From Ruegeria sp. PrR005 (lineage in GTDB: Bacteria; Pseudomonadota; Alphaproteobacteria; Rhodobacterales; Rhodobacteraceae): a DNA stretch of 64,000 nucleotides. A model generated the notes under the pieces. The model saw only the letters and a list, made by a program, of their open reading frames with translations. It had not been told where the DNA came from and made no database searches. A program made the translations under genes and the position numbers. The number at the start of each line of letters is the position of its first letter. The stretch's first letter is position 1. This document shows positions 51,037 through 60,798 of this stretch, piece after piece. Location of the stretch: positions 1-64,000 of the forward strand of contig NZ_JAAGOX010000057.1 of assembly GCF_010500245.1 (NCBI RefSeq), in the 5' to 3' direction.

Positions 51037-53136
51037 TCAGGCCAGCAGGTCGAACACATCCGACCCGATCTGAAGGTTAATCGAGGACTGCCCCGCGCCA
51101 TCCACCAGCGCCCACATGATCTGGCCTGTCGGGCGATAGATCACAAACGCCTCCTGCACCGCGTCGTCACCCGCACGCTCGCCTGCCGCATTGGCGGTGT
51201 GGTTGAAATTGACCTGGAACTGCGCGCGCGTGGCCGAGGCATTGCCGAACAAGAGGACGTCCCCCTCGGCGGCGTTGTAATCCTGCACCCAGTCCGAGCC
51301 GTGACCGCTGGCGCCCACATGGAAGAATTTGTCGGCACCCGTGCCGCCGTTGATCCGGTCATGGCCGAACCCGCCGTTGACGAAGTCGTCTCCCGCGCCG
51401 CCGAACACGAGGTCCGAGAAGGCCGAGCCGGTGATAACATCGTCGCCGTCCTGGCCTTGCAGCTCGTCCACACCGAAACCACCGGCGATGGTGTCATTGC
51501 CGCCCTGGCCAAAGACCTGGTCATTGCCGGCGCCTGCATCGACCGAGTCGTTGCCTTCGCCCGCGAAAATCACGTCGCGCAGGTCGCCCTCGCCCGGCCC
51601 GCCGATGATCACGTCATCGCCATCGCCTCCGTTCAACGTATCAGCCCCGATGCCGCCGTCGAGCGTATCCGCACCGCCCTCGCCCAACAGGCGGTCGTTG
51701 CCCTCGAACCCGTCGAGCCGGTCGTTACCCGCGGTGCCGGTCAGCACATCGTCGCCGGGCGTACCGCCGGGGCGGTCGCCCCCGGCGAAGTCGGTCATCT
51801 CCGCAAGGCTGAGCAGGCGGTCGTTGAAATGGAACCGTTCCACCCCCGTGACCCGGTCGGTGCCTTCGGGCGAGATAATGGTGAACACGCCCCCCGAAAG
51901 CATGGCGGTCGTATCAGTGATGTTGGAGAAGAACAGCGCCTCGTCCCCGGCCCCGGCGCCGCCATCCATCGTGTCGTTGCCATTGCCGCCTTCGAGCGTG
52001 TCATCGCCCGCGCCGCCATTGAGCACGTCGTTGCCGCCGCCCGCACGCAGGAAGTTGGCCACCTGATTGCCGGTGAGACTGTCGTTGCCGGTCCCGGTCT
52101 GGACGTTTTCGATCAGCGAGCGCAGGTCGCCCTGATACAGGTTGGGGTTGCCGATATTGCCACGGGCAAAGTTGGCCGGCCCCGCCTTGCCCAGGCTGAG
52201 ATTGGCCAGTTGCGCGGTGGAGAAGGTCGAGAATGCCCCGGGCCGCAGATCGATGGTCTGGTCATTGGCGAAATTGGCGAAGTTGAACAGGTCGATACCG
52301 CCGCCGTCCCAGATGGTGAGCAGGATCTTGGCGTTGTAGGAGGCCCCGAAGCTGAAGCCGTTGATGGTCATCGCGCCGGTGGACGGATCAAAGTTGTAGA
52401 CGGTGTCGGTTTCGTTGGTGCCGACCCCGAAATTGGCGCCATACATGTGCTGGAGCGCCGCCACGTCATTGATCATGTAGGTCCAGGGATATTCCTCTTG
52501 CCCCGATGCGCCCTGGGACAGGTCGGCGCCCACATGGCTGCGATAGGTCATCACCGAGTATTCCTGGGAATCCTGGCCCGAGGGCAGCGCCGGATAGACC
52601 AGGCCCGGCTGTGACGGATCCATCGAGTTCTGGGTCGTATGACCGTGTTTCAGCCCCAGCGCATGACCCACCTCGTGCAGGAGACCCGCGGCATATTGGA
52701 AGCTGCCGAGAACCGGCTCGGTATAGGCGCCGAGGGTGAACCAGTTGTCGCCCATCGTGTGTTCGCCCGAGAAGAACGGATCGGGCGGGTTGGCTTCGGC
52801 CGAGCCGCGTCCGCCGGGAAAGTGCAACCCGGTGTTCACATGGTTGGGGCCATAGTCGACGCGCGTCGCCTGGGCAAAGCGCAGGTTGCCGAAGTTCTCG
52901 ACCCCCGAAAAGCTGAGCCCGCTGAAAACCCCAAGGTTGTTCAGGCCGAAATTGATGATCTGGTTGGCCTGGAAGTTGGTGAAGGGCTGAAAGTTTTCGA
53001 CAAACGCATAGCCGAATTCAGTGTATTCACGCACATCCTGGGGAAAGGAGACCGTCAGATTGGGGCTATCCCATTTCCAGCCCCAAAGAAGACCATCGAT
53101 GCTGGGATTACCGGTCAGTGCAACTGGTGTAGGCAT
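51037..53136 (-). CDS. Secreted serralysin-type metalloprotease with RTX repeats
   Basis: A 699-residue protein. The M10 zinc site HEVGHALGLKHGH (about 154-166) and Met-turn SVMTY (about 197) are intact. From about residue 350 onward are many Ca-binding nonapeptides (GGNDVLNGG, GNDRLDG, GGADTLDGG and variants). No N-terminal signal peptide is present; export by type I secretion through the C-terminus (SDVFDLLA) is expected. No ABC/MFP secretion genes are in the window. The ATG at 53136 is preferred over a GTG three codons earlier. Confidence 0.92.
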   Translation of the reverse strand: MPTPVALTGNPSIDGLLWGWKWDSPNLTVSFPQDVREYTEFGYAFVENFQPFTNFQANQIINFGLNNLGVFSGLSFSGVENFGNLRFAQATRVDYGPNHVNTGLHFPGGRGSAEANPPDPFFSGEHTMGDNWFTLGAYTEPVLGSFQYAAGLLHEVGHALGLKHGHTTQNSMDPSQPGLVYPALPSGQDSQEYSVMTYRSHVGADLSQGASGQEEYPWTYMINDVAALQHMYGANFGVGTNETDTVYNFDPSTGAMTINGFSFGASYNAKILLTIWDGGGIDLFNFANFANDQTIDLRPGAFSTFSTAQLANLSLGKAGPANFARGNIGNPNLYQGDLRSLIENVQTGTGNDSLTGNQVANFLRAGGGNDVLNGGAGDDTLEGGNGNDTMDGGAGAGDEALFFSNITDTTAMLSGGVFTIISPEGTDRVTGVERFHFNDRLLSLAEMTDFAGGDRPGGTPGDDVLTGTAGNDRLDGFEGNDRLLGEGGADTLDGGIGADTLNGGDGDDVIIGGPGEGDLRDVIFAGEGNDSVDAGAGNDQVFGQGGNDTIAGGFGVDELQGQDGDDVITGSAFSDLVFGGAGDDFVNGGFGHDRINGGTGADKFFHVGASGHGSDWVQDYNAAEGDVLLFGNASATRAQFQVNFNHTANAAGERAGDDAVQEAFVIYRPTGQIMWALVDGAGQSSINLQIGSDVFDLLA

Positions 53137-53325
53137 AACGAACACCCCTAATGGAATAAAATGAATTCCTTTAAGGTAGACGATCGGCCTGCGGTCGTCA
53201 TCAATTTCTTCTCAAACACCGGTTGCGGGACAGGGGAGACACCCCTCTCCCGGTTGGGTCCGGCATATCAGAGGCGGGAAACGTGTCACGCCTGCCCGCG
53301 GATGGAACGGGGGTTGCGGCGCCGG

Positions 53326-53601
53326 TCAGTCCAGCGGCGGCATCACCTTGAGCAGGTTGATGTCATCGACCGAGATCCAGCCCGACAGGATGATCCCGGC
53401 GATCACGCACCAGAGCACCACCGATATCCCGGTGGTGATCCAGGCCTTGCGCTTGAGATAGTGGTGTTCAGGGGCGCCGGCATGGGTTCCGGGCACGATT
53501 TCGCCCAGATCGCCCTGGGTCCTGACCCGGATCGGCAGCACGATCAGGAAGGTCATGAACCAGATGACGGAAAACAGCACCAAGGCTGATGTGATCGACA
53601 T
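53326..53601 (-). CDS. DUF1467-family membrane protein
   Basis: A 91-residue protein with two hydrophobic segments (ALVLFSVIWFMTFLIVLPIR and WITTGISVVLWCVIAGIILS) separated by a polar loop, as in DUF1467. It lies 33 bases downstream of mce on the same strand, an arrangement I recall as frequent in Rhodobacteraceae. Function is unknown. Confidence 0.85.
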   Translation of the reverse strand: MSITSALVLFSVIWFMTFLIVLPIRVRTQGDLGEIVPGTHAGAPEHHYLKRKAWITTGISVVLWCVIAGIILSGWISVDDINLLKVMPPLD

Positions 53602-53634
53602 ATGCGCCCCCTTGTTGGTTTACCCGAATATGGG

Positions 53635-54039
53635 TCAGACCTGCTCCAGTTCCACCAGGCAGCCGTTGAAATCCTTGGGATGCAGGAACAGGACCGGCTT
53701 GCCATGGGCGCCGATCTTGGGCTCGCCTGTGCCCAGCACGCGGGCGCCGGTGGATTTCAGGTGGTCGCGGGCGGCCAGGATATCCTCGACCTCGTAGCAG
53801 ACATGGTGGATGCCGCCCGAGGGGTTCTTGTCGAGAAAGCCCTGGATCGGGCTGTTCTCGCCCAGCGGATAGAGCAGTTCGATCTTAGTGTTGGGGAGTT
53901 CGATGAACACCACGGTGACGCCATGGTCGGGCTCGTCCTGCGGTGCGCCGACCTTGGCGCCCAGCGCGCTGCGGTATTGTTCGGACGCGGCTTCGAGATC
54001 TGGCACGGCAATGGCGACATGGTTCAAACGGCCGATCAT
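53635..54039 (-). CDS. mce: Methylmalonyl-CoA epimerase
   Basis: A 134-residue vicinal oxygen chelate protein. Metal ligands sit in RLNHVAIAVPDL (His), GIHHVCYEVED (His) and CLVELEQV (Glu), and the acid/base Glu in FIELPNTKIELL. It interconverts the 2R and 2S forms of methylmalonyl-CoA in propionate and ethylmalonyl-CoA metabolism, the pathway served by MeaB. GGAGG six bases before the second of two ATGs sets the start at 54039. Confidence 0.93.
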   Translation of the reverse strand: MIGRLNHVAIAVPDLEAASEQYRSALGAKVGAPQDEPDHGVTVVFIELPNTKIELLYPLGENSPIQGFLDKNPSGGIHHVCYEVEDILAARDHLKSTGARVLGTGEPKIGAHGKPVLFLHPKDFNGCLVELEQV

Positions 54040-54177
54040 GATCATCCTCCAGGCTGTATCGGGTTGGCTGTCTTATGCGGGTTGCGCGCCTGTGGAGCAA
54101 GTGCGCCATATTGCCCATTAACCTGCCGTTAGCCCTCGTGACCTAGCGTTGAGCGTGTCTGCTGAAGGAATACGCTC

Positions 54178-54897
54178 ATGGATGATTCTGATCCCTTTGC
54201 CACCGCGCACCGCCTGCCGACCAGCACCCGGCCCCTGTTGGGCCTGACGATCCTGGTTGTCGAGGACAGCCGTTTTGCCTGCGAGGCGATGCGGCTCTTG
54301 TGTCTGCGCAGCGGCGCCCGGATCCGCCGGGCCGATTGCCTGAAATCCGCCCGGCGGCACCTGCAAATCTATCGCCCTTCGGCCATCGTGGTGGATATGG
54401 GCCTGCCGGACGGGTCCGGCGCCGACCTGATCGAGGAACTGACCCAGGCCAGCCCGCGGATCGGCGTGATCCTGGGGACATCGGGCGATCTGGACGGCGA
54501 AGAGATCGCCATGGAGGCGGGTGCGGACGGTTTCCTGCCGAAACCGGTTTCCTCGCTGGCAGCTTTTCAGGCCGCGATCCTGACCCGGCTGCCGGCCGAC
54601 CGTCAGCCTCTGGGTCCACGGCTGCTCTTTGACGAGGAGATCCGGCCGGACCGGCTGGCCTATCAGGACGACATGGCCCATGTGGCCGACATGCTGAGCG
54701 AGCGCAACGACGGGCGAACGCTGGACTATGTCGCGCAGTTCCTGCTGGGCGTCGCCCGCAGTGGCGAGGATCATGTGCTGGTGTCGGCGGCACAGTCGCT
54801 GGCGCGCACCCGGGCGCGCGGGGCGCCGGTGACGGCGGAAACCGCGCGGGTTGCGGGGCTGGTCCAGGAGCGGTTGCGACAGAGGCAGGCCATCTGA
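54178..54897 (+). CDS. Response regulator with a short C-terminal region
   Basis: A 239-residue protein. Residues about 22-140 form a receiver domain: acidic pocket in ILVVEDSRF, phospho-acceptor Asp in AIVVDMGLPDGSG, switch residue in LGTSGD and the Lys of LPKPV. The roughly 100-residue C-terminus is helical and resembles no DNA-binding or enzymatic domain I know. No sensor kinase adjoins, so it may receive phosphate from a distant kinase. Confidence 0.82.
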   Translation: MDDSDPFATAHRLPTSTRPLLGLTILVVEDSRFACEAMRLLCLRSGARIRRADCLKSARRHLQIYRPSAIVVDMGLPDGSGADLIEELTQASPRIGVILGTSGDLDGEEIAMEAGADGFLPKPVSSLAAFQAAILTRLPADRQPLGPRLLFDEEIRPDRLAYQDDMAHVADMLSERNDGRTLDYVAQFLLGVARSGEDHVLVSAAQSLARTRARGAPVTAETARVAGLVQERLRQRQAI

Positions 54898-55323
54898 GCC
54901 TCGGGGCAACGGCACCGGACCCGGGGGCGGCGGGACCCACCAAGGTCCGGCGTCGGGGCGGTGGCAGGTGTGCGGCGCTGTCGTGCCCCCGGCACGGTCG
55001 CCAGCGGGCCGCCCGGTGACCTGTGCGGCCTTTGCCAGCGCTCTGTTTGACCTGCATGTGTTTGGGCTGTGCGGCACCCGGAGCGGAACGCCTTTGCTTC
55101 GGGTGTTCCCGGGGCTTGTACGCGGCTGCCACGGGTGCCTTTTGGGATCGTGCCTGGCTGGCGTGGGTGCCCTTCCGGGATCGTGCGGGGCTGGTATGGA
55201 CGCCCTTCAGGTCCGCGTCCCTGGTGTGGGAAAGAGCTTGATCTGCCTGGGTCCGGCAGAAACAGCGCATGGCGGAACGGATATTGGTGGCGCCGCGCAG
55301 GAGGCGCAGGGCGGCGGTGGCGA
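54898..55323. other. Intergenic region with a degenerate 32-33-bp tandem repeat
   Basis: No convincing gene is seen. From 55133 to about 55212 a unit of 32-33 bp is repeated nearly three times (units begin GGGTGCC, GGGTGCC, GGACGCC; first two share GGGATCGTG and GCTGG). Any frame across it codes for low-complexity repeats on either strand. It may be a decayed gene or a repeat tract. Confidence 0.5.
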
Positions 55324-56541
55324 TCAGAGCAGCAGGCCGGGGTTCTGTCCCATCTCCAGACCCGGAAAGACCCGTTGTTCGATAACCGGTTGCGGCAGGC
55401 CCGTCGCGCCGTAGAGCACCCAGCCAGCGGCGGCGCGGACATCCGAGGTCGGCATCAGGTCGCGGCGGTCGAACAGGTCGGCCTCGGCCAGTCCGGGCCA
55501 GCGGCCCAGTACTCTGCCGCCGCGCAGGGCGCCGCCGGCAAGCAGCAGGGTTCCACCGGTGCCGTGATCGGTGCCCGCGGTGCCGTTTTCGCGCACGGTG
55601 CGGCCGAACTCGGTCATCGCCATGACCACGGTCTTGCCCCAGACCTCGGGGCCGGTTCCGGCGCGCAGCGTGAGGATCGTCTCTGCCAGCCGATCCAGCG
55701 CCCGCGGCAAGGCCACGCCCTGGCGGTTATGCGTGTCCCAGCCGGTCATGGAAAAGGCCACCAGCCGGGTGTCATGCCGCAGGGCCTCGGCCGCGAAATC
55801 GGCCACCCGGACATGCGCGCGCCCGTTGGGTGGTTGCAGCATCTGCATGGCCGGTTCAGTGTCATCCGGCGCTGCGGCAGCCATCGACGGCAGCCCGTCG
55901 GAAAGCTCCAGCGCCTCGGAAAGCGAGGCGTGGAACAGTGGATCGCCCTCCATCACGATCTCGGCCAGGCGCCGCGCCTGCGGGCTGATGGCAAGGCGCA
56001 CGTCAGGCGACCAGTCGGACACCGGCGCCGCCCCGTCCAAGAGGCGCAGCTCGCCCGCGCCGATGGCGAAGGCGGTGCGCGTCTCGACCCCGCCTAGGTT
56101 CTGCAAGGAGCGGTTGAGCCAACCGTCGCGGGCGCCCAGCAGGGTCTCGGTCCCTGCTTCCAGCAGGTCCTGGCCGTCGAAATGGCTGCGCTTGTTGCGA
56201 TAGGGCGTGGCCACCGCATTGACAAAACCCAGCTCGCCCCCCTGCCACAGGGGCAGGAGCGGACCAAGCGCCGGATGCAGGGCAAAGAAGCCGTCGAGGT
56301 CATGCGCGCCGGTCTCTGGGCCGCCCGCCAGTGTCGGGCGGAGACCGGCATACTCACGGTCGCCATAGGGCTGGAGCACATCCAGCGCGTCCATGCCGCC
56401 GCGCAGGATGATCACGACCAGACGGGTGTCCCAGGGGGCCGCGGCCAGGCTGACCGGGGTGATCAGCGGGTTGGCCGCGAGGCAACATCCCAGGGCCCCT
56501 GATCTGAGCAGGAAACGCCGGCGGTCGATCTGATCTGGCAT
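55324..56541 (-). CDS. DUF1501-domain exported protein
   Basis: A 405-residue protein with a twin-arginine signal (DRRRFLLRSGALGCCLA) and the DUF1501 pattern: VVIILRGGMDALDVL, SHFDGQDLLEAGTE, FSMTGWDTHNRQG, MTEFGRTVRENGTAGTDHGT. The last two segments resemble the alkaline-phosphatase/sulfatase fold metal site. It lies 10 bases downstream of the DUF1800 gene; the pair is widespread and proposed to act together at the surface, function unproven. Confidence 0.88.
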   Translation of the reverse strand: MPDQIDRRRFLLRSGALGCCLAANPLITPVSLAAAPWDTRLVVIILRGGMDALDVLQPYGDREYAGLRPTLAGGPETGAHDLDGFFALHPALGPLLPLWQGGELGFVNAVATPYRNKRSHFDGQDLLEAGTETLLGARDGWLNRSLQNLGGVETRTAFAIGAGELRLLDGAAPVSDWSPDVRLAISPQARRLAEIVMEGDPLFHASLSEALELSDGLPSMAAAAPDDTEPAMQMLQPPNGRAHVRVADFAAEALRHDTRLVAFSMTGWDTHNRQGVALPRALDRLAETILTLRAGTGPEVWGKTVVMAMTEFGRTVRENGTAGTDHGTGGTLLLAGGALRGGRVLGRWPGLAEADLFDRRDLMPTSDVRAAAGWVLYGATGLPQPVIEQRVFPGLEMGQNPGLLL

Positions 56542-56551
56542 GGGCGGTCTC

Positions 56552-57958
56552 CTATCTGCGCTGAAAGGCCGGTGAGGCCAGCACCAGGCCGATCCCCTCG
56601 GCCCGCGTTTCGGCGGCGCGGGCGGCAAAGCGCACCGGCTCGGCCAGGACCGGGCCCAGGGTGCGCTCGGCAAAGGGGGCGGGATCGGGCAACGTGCCCA
56701 ACAGCCGCTGTGGCATCTCCAGCGCCCAGACCAACCGGACGGCCAGGCCCTGCGGCGTAATCCAGGCGGCGTCCTGTTCGGGCCAGCCGTCGGGCCCCGG
56801 TGGCCGGGTCCAGGGCTGGCCCATCAGGGCCATCGGGTCGAGGAACATCCTGCGGATTTCCCTGGGGGTCTGGAAGGTCACTTCCAGGTCCGGCGGCGCC
56901 AGGGCGCGACAGGCCGAGACCATGAAATCGGCGGGCGGCTTGACGTTGCCGACCTCGGCCTGCCAGCTGAACGGGTGTTCGAGCAGGGCGGCATAGACCT
57001 CGGCCAGATGGCCGCCGGTGTCGCGGTAACGGGCGGCGACGTGTTCGACCAGGGCCGGGTCGGGCTGATCCGAGACAAAATGCGTGGCCAGTTTGCGGGC
57101 GATATGCGCCGCCGTGGCGGGGTGAAGGGCCAGATCGTCGAGCAGCCGGTCGAGACCCGCGACCCCGCCGCGCCCGCCATAGCGCCGACCCAGCACGGTT
57201 TCCGGCCCCGGTTCGGCCATCCTGTCGCGAAAGGTGAAGCCTTGTTGCAGGTTGAAGGTCATCCCCGTGAACAGCTCGGCCAGCTGGCGAACATCGGTCT
57301 GGTCATAGGGGCCGCCGACGCCCAGCGTGTGCAGTTCAAGGACCTCGCGGGCCAGGTTCTCGTTCAGCCCGCCGGGACCGTCTTTGTCCCGGGCCGCCAC
57401 GCTGTTGGGGCCGATCGAGTATCGCTGGTCGAGAAAATGCAGCATCAGCGGGCTTTTGACCGCGGATTTCAGCAGGTCGGCGAAGCGTCCGGCCACATGC
57501 GGGCGGATCGCCTCTTCGACATAGGGTAGTGCGGCGGGCAGGAACAGGTTGGTCTTGCCCTTGGCGGTGAAGTGATCGGCCCAGAACCAGACCAGCCGCT
57601 CGCGGAACGCGTCCCGGGTACGGATCGCGCGCAGGAAGGTCTGGCCGCTCCAGCGGACATGGTCGGCATTGGCCGCGCGTAGCAGCGTCTTGGCCTCTTC
57701 GGTCAGGCGGGTGCGTTCGGCCTGATCCTCGGTCTTGCGGGCGGCGCGGCGCAGCAGGAATTGCTCGCGGATCCGGGGCAGGAACGCGGCCAGCGGCGCG
57801 ATGGGATAGGCATCGGCCATAAGGTCAGGTCCCGCCAGGCGGGCCAGCATGTCCGGGAGCGTATCCGGCGGCGATATCTCGGGCGCCAGCCCGAAACCGA
57901 ACCGTATCTCTGCAAGAGCGGGAGAGAATCGCACCAGTCCAACACCTCGACACGTCAT
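56552..57958 (-). CDS. DUF1800-family protein
   Basis: A 468-residue protein. FGFGLAPE, ERLVWFWADHFTAKG, LMLHFLDQRYSIGPNSVAA, GGLNENLAREVLELHTLGVG and HIARKLATHFVSD are the standard DUF1800 motifs. The ATG at 57958 starts the conserved N-terminus; upstream sequence is not conserved-looking. It precedes the DUF1501 gene by 10 bases. Confidence 0.88.
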   Translation of the reverse strand: MTCRGVGLVRFSPALAEIRFGFGLAPEISPPDTLPDMLARLAGPDLMADAYPIAPLAAFLPRIREQFLLRRAARKTEDQAERTRLTEEAKTLLRAANADHVRWSGQTFLRAIRTRDAFRERLVWFWADHFTAKGKTNLFLPAALPYVEEAIRPHVAGRFADLLKSAVKSPLMLHFLDQRYSIGPNSVAARDKDGPGGLNENLAREVLELHTLGVGGPYDQTDVRQLAELFTGMTFNLQQGFTFRDRMAEPGPETVLGRRYGGRGGVAGLDRLLDDLALHPATAAHIARKLATHFVSDQPDPALVEHVAARYRDTGGHLAEVYAALLEHPFSWQAEVGNVKPPADFMVSACRALAPPDLEVTFQTPREIRRMFLDPMALMGQPWTRPPGPDGWPEQDAAWITPQGLAVRLVWALEMPQRLLGTLPDPAPFAERTLGPVLAEPVRFAARAAETRAEGIGLVLASPAFQRR

Positions 57959-58042
57959 CGGATGCAGTCTAGCACCGTTTGGGCCAGCAAGGATCCCGCC
58001 GCGACAGCGGCGGCCCCGCCGACCGGTTCCGCCTTTGGGCAT

Positions 58043-58070
58043 GAAAAAGGGGACGAAATTCGCCCCCTTT
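58043..58070 (-). terminator. Rho-independent terminator of aspS
   Basis: On the minus strand AAAGGGG, GCGAAATTCGT-type inner dyad, CCCCTTTTTC: stem of seven plus inner pairs, followed by a T-run, 25 bases after the aspS stop. Confidence 0.8.
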
Positions 58071-58094
58071 AGTTCCGGTCTGGTTGCTGACGCC

Positions 58095-59876
58095 TCAATC
58101 GCGCGGGATGACGCGCAGGCCCAGTTCCATCAGCTGGTCCGAGGTCGGATCGGAGGGCGCGGCCATCATCAGGTCCTCGGCGCGCTGGTTCATCGGGAAC
58201 ATGATGACCTCGCGGATATTGGCGGTATCGGCCAGCAGCATCACGATGCGGTCGATGCCCGCGGCACAGCCGCCGTGCGGCGGCGCGCCGTAGTGGAAGG
58301 CGTTGAACAGCGCGCCAAAGCGGGCCTTGACCTCGTCCGCGCCGTATCCGGCCAGCTCGAACGCCTTGAGCATGATCTCGGGCTTGTGGTTGCGGATCGC
58401 GCCCGACACCAGTTCATAGCCGTTGCAGGCGAGGTCGTACTGGAAGCCGCGCACCGCCATCGGATCGCCGTTCAGCGCCTCCATCCCGCCCTGCGGCATC
58501 GAGAAGGGGTTGTGTTCAAAGTCGATCTCGCCGGTTTCCTCGTCGCGTTCGTAGATCGGGAAATCGACGATCCAGGCGAATGCGAAACGGTCGGTCTCGG
58601 TCAGGCCCAGCTCGGCGCCGATCACGTCGCGCGCCTTGCCCGCGACCTTTTCAAACGACTTGGGCTTGCCGCCGAGGAAGAAGGCGGCATCGCCCACGCC
58701 CAGGCCCAATTGCTGGCGGATCGCCTCGGTACGTTCGGGCCCGATGTTCTTGGCGAGCGGGCCTGCGGCCTCCATCCCATCACCCTGATCGCGCCAGAAG
58801 ATATAGCCCATCCCCGGCAAGCCCTCTTTCTGGGCGAAGGCGTTCATCCGGTCACAGAACTTGCGGCTGCCGCCGGTGGGGGCGGGAATGGCGCGGATCT
58901 CGGTGCCTTCCTGCTCCAAAAGCTTGGCGAAGATGGCAAAGCCCGAACCGCGGAAATGCTCGGAACAATCCTGCATCTTGATCGGGTTGCGCAGGTCGGG
59001 CTTGTCGGTGCCGTACCATTTGGCGGCATCGGCATAGGCGATCTGCGGCCAGTCCTGCGGCGCGTCCACCTTGCGGCCGCCGCCGAATTCCTCGAACACG
59101 CCCGCCAGCACCGGCGCGATGGTGTCGAACACATCCTGCTGGGTGACAAAGCTCATTTCCAGGTCGAGCTGGTAGAAATCGGTGGGCGAACGGTCGGCGC
59201 GCGGGTCCTCGTCGCGGAAACAGGGGGCGATCTGGAAATACTTGTCAAAGCCCGAGACCATGATCAGCTGCTTGAACTGCTGCGGCGCCTGCGGCAGCGC
59301 GTAGAAGCGGCCCGGATGCAGGCGCGAGGGCACCAGGAAGTCGCGCGCGCCCTCGGGCGAGGAGGCGGTGATGATCGGCGTCTGGTATTCGCGGAACCCC
59401 TGCCCCCACATGCGACGGCGCATCGAGGCGACCACGTCCGAGCGCAGCGTCATGTTGCGCTGCATCGCCTCGCGGCGCAGGTCGAGGTAGCGATAGCGCA
59501 GGCGGGTTTCTTCGGGGTATTCCTGATCGCCAAAAACCATCAGCGGCAGTTCGCCTGCGCGGCCCAGCACCTCGAGATCGCGGATGAAGACCTCGACCTC
59601 GCCGGTGGGCAGGTTCGGGTTGACCAGGCTGGCGTCCCGGGCCAGCACCTCGCCGTCGATGCGGATGCACCATTCCGAGCGGACCTTTTCCAGCTCGGCA
59701 AAGACCGGGCTGTCGCCGTCGGCGATCACCTGGGTGATGCCGTAATGGTCGCGCAGGTCGATGAACAGCACGCCGCCATGATCGCGCACCCGGTGGACCC
59801 AACCGGACAGGCGGACGGTCTCGCCGACATTGGCGGCGGTCAGGGCGGCGCAGGTGTGGCTGCGATAGGCGTGCAT
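58095..59876 (-). CDS. aspS: Aspartyl-tRNA synthetase
   Basis: A 593-residue class II synthetase of bacterial length. The N-terminal OB-fold anticodon domain ([20 protein letters not shown]), motif 2 ([20 protein letters not shown]) and motif 3 ([15 protein letters not shown]) are present along with the bacterial GAD insertion. A bacterial-type enzyme in this class may also charge tRNA-Asn if asparaginyl-tRNA synthetase is absent. It lies downstream of tdk, separated by a large nested inverted repeat, and has its own terminator. Confidence 0.97.
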   Translation of the reverse strand: MHAYRSHTCAALTAANVGETVRLSGWVHRVRDHGGVLFIDLRDHYGITQVIADGDSPVFAELEKVRSEWCIRIDGEVLARDASLVNPNLPTGEVEVFIRDLEVLGRAGELPLMVFGDQEYPEETRLRYRYLDLRREAMQRNMTLRSDVVASMRRRMWGQGFREYQTPIITASSPEGARDFLVPSRLHPGRFYALPQAPQQFKQLIMVSGFDKYFQIAPCFRDEDPRADRSPTDFYQLDLEMSFVTQQDVFDTIAPVLAGVFEEFGGGRKVDAPQDWPQIAYADAAKWYGTDKPDLRNPIKMQDCSEHFRGSGFAIFAKLLEQEGTEIRAIPAPTGGSRKFCDRMNAFAQKEGLPGMGYIFWRDQGDGMEAAGPLAKNIGPERTEAIRQQLGLGVGDAAFFLGGKPKSFEKVAGKARDVIGAELGLTETDRFAFAWIVDFPIYERDEETGEIDFEHNPFSMPQGGMEALNGDPMAVRGFQYDLACNGYELVSGAIRNHKPEIMLKAFELAGYGADEVKARFGALFNAFHYGAPPHGGCAAGIDRIVMLLADTANIREVIMFPMNQRAEDLMMAAPSDPTSDQLMELGLRVIPRD

Positions 59877-59999
59877 CGGTGATATCCCTTCGGGCGGAGA
59901 ATTGGTCGCGCCGATACACCGCGATAGGCGGGGGAAGTCAAGGCCGCGCCGCGCGCAAGCTTGGTTTGTGGCGTATTCGCCCGGATTTTACGGGTCGGC

Positions 60000-60197
60000 G
60001 GGGCGCTCCCGCCCGTCGTTGACCTGTCCTTGCGGACAAGTCGCCGCCCGTTGGGCCGGGCAGCGCGGCCGCGGGCCGCGCTGCGGGTGCCACGGCGCGC
60101 GCGCCCGGGGCGCGGGCATGGCCCGCGCCCCGGGCGCGCCGGGCCCAACGGCCGCAGGGGTATCCGAAGGATGCACCGAGGCGGGCGGGAGCGCCCC
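60000..60197. repeat. Nested long inverted repeat between tdk and aspS
   Basis: Concentric arms, from outside in: GGGGCGCTCCCGCCCG (60000-60015) with its reverse complement ending at 60197 (17 of 18 matching); CCGTTGGGCC (60048-60057) with its complement at 60142-60151; and a perfect 19-bp pair, 60099-60117 and 60121-60139, around ATG. A separate perfect 10-bp hairpin (CAGCGCGGCC / GGCCGCGCTG) sits at 60061-60083. The whole could fold into one cruciform. It shares outer and middle blocks with the element at 42932. Confidence 0.8.
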
Positions 60198-60201
60198 CCG
60201 C

Positions 60202-60798
60202 TCAGGTCAGCGTGTGGCCACGGTCGCCGGTCGCCTCGCGCCAGTGCTTGCGGCAGAGCGAGACATAGGTTTCGTTGCCGCCGATCTGCACCTGTGCGCC
60301 TTCGGTGATCGCCCGGCCCTCGGCGTCCTGGCGGATCACCATCGTCGCCTTGCGGCCGCATTTGCAGATCGTGCGCACCTCGCGCATTTCGTCGGCCAGG
60401 GCCAGAAGCGTGGCCGAGCCCGGAAACAGCTTGCCCCGGAAATCGACGCGCAGGCCAAAGGTCAGCACCGGGATATCCAGGTCGTCGACGACCCGGGCCA
60501 GTTGCCAGACCTGTTCGGGGCTGAGGAACTGCGCCTCGTCCACGAAGACACAGGCGATGGGCCCCTGCCCTATCCTGGTTGCGATCATGGCAAAGACGTC
60601 GTCTTCTGGGGTGAAGATATCGGCTTCGGCCTCGATCCCGATCCGGCTGGCGATACGGCCATGTCCGGCGCGCCCGTCGATCGCGGCGGTCAGCAGATAG
60701 GTGTGCATGCCGCGCTCGCGGTAATTGTGCGACGCCTGGAGCAGCACGGTCGATTTGCCGGCGTTCATGGTCGAGAAATTGAAGTACAGTTTTGCCAT
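60202..60798 (-). CDS. tdk: Thymidine kinase
   Basis: A 198-residue type II thymidine kinase. The P-loop is FSTMNAGKSTVLL (residues about 8-20), Walker B is CVFVDEAQFL, and zinc-binding Cys/His appear in CKCGRKAT and CRKHW. It salvages thymidine into dTMP. It starts at 60798 and heads toward aspS; the nested inverted repeat fills the gap between them. Confidence 0.95.
   Translation of the reverse strand: MAKLYFNFSTMNAGKSTVLLQASHNYRERGMHTYLLTAAIDGRAGHGRIASRIGIEAEADIFTPEDDVFAMIATRIGQGPIACVFVDEAQFLSPEQVWQLARVVDDLDIPVLTFGLRVDFRGKLFPGSATLLALADEMREVRTICKCGRKATMVIRQDAEGRAITEGAQVQIGGNETYVSLCRKHWREATGDRGHTLT

Noticed and set aside
51199-52614. Long plus-strand frames opposite the RTX protease
   Set aside because: They mirror the repetitive GGxGxDxL repeats of the minus-strand gene and show no family features; codon bias favours the protease strand.
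54176-55270. Minus-strand frame across the response regulator and the tandem repeat
   Set aside because: It overlaps the well-supported response regulator gene almost fully and the rest is Arg/Pro-rich repeat translation.
57849-59882. A 677-codon plus-strand frame opposite aspS
   Set aside because: It is the antisense shadow of a clear aspartyl-tRNA synthetase, typical of high-GC genomes.
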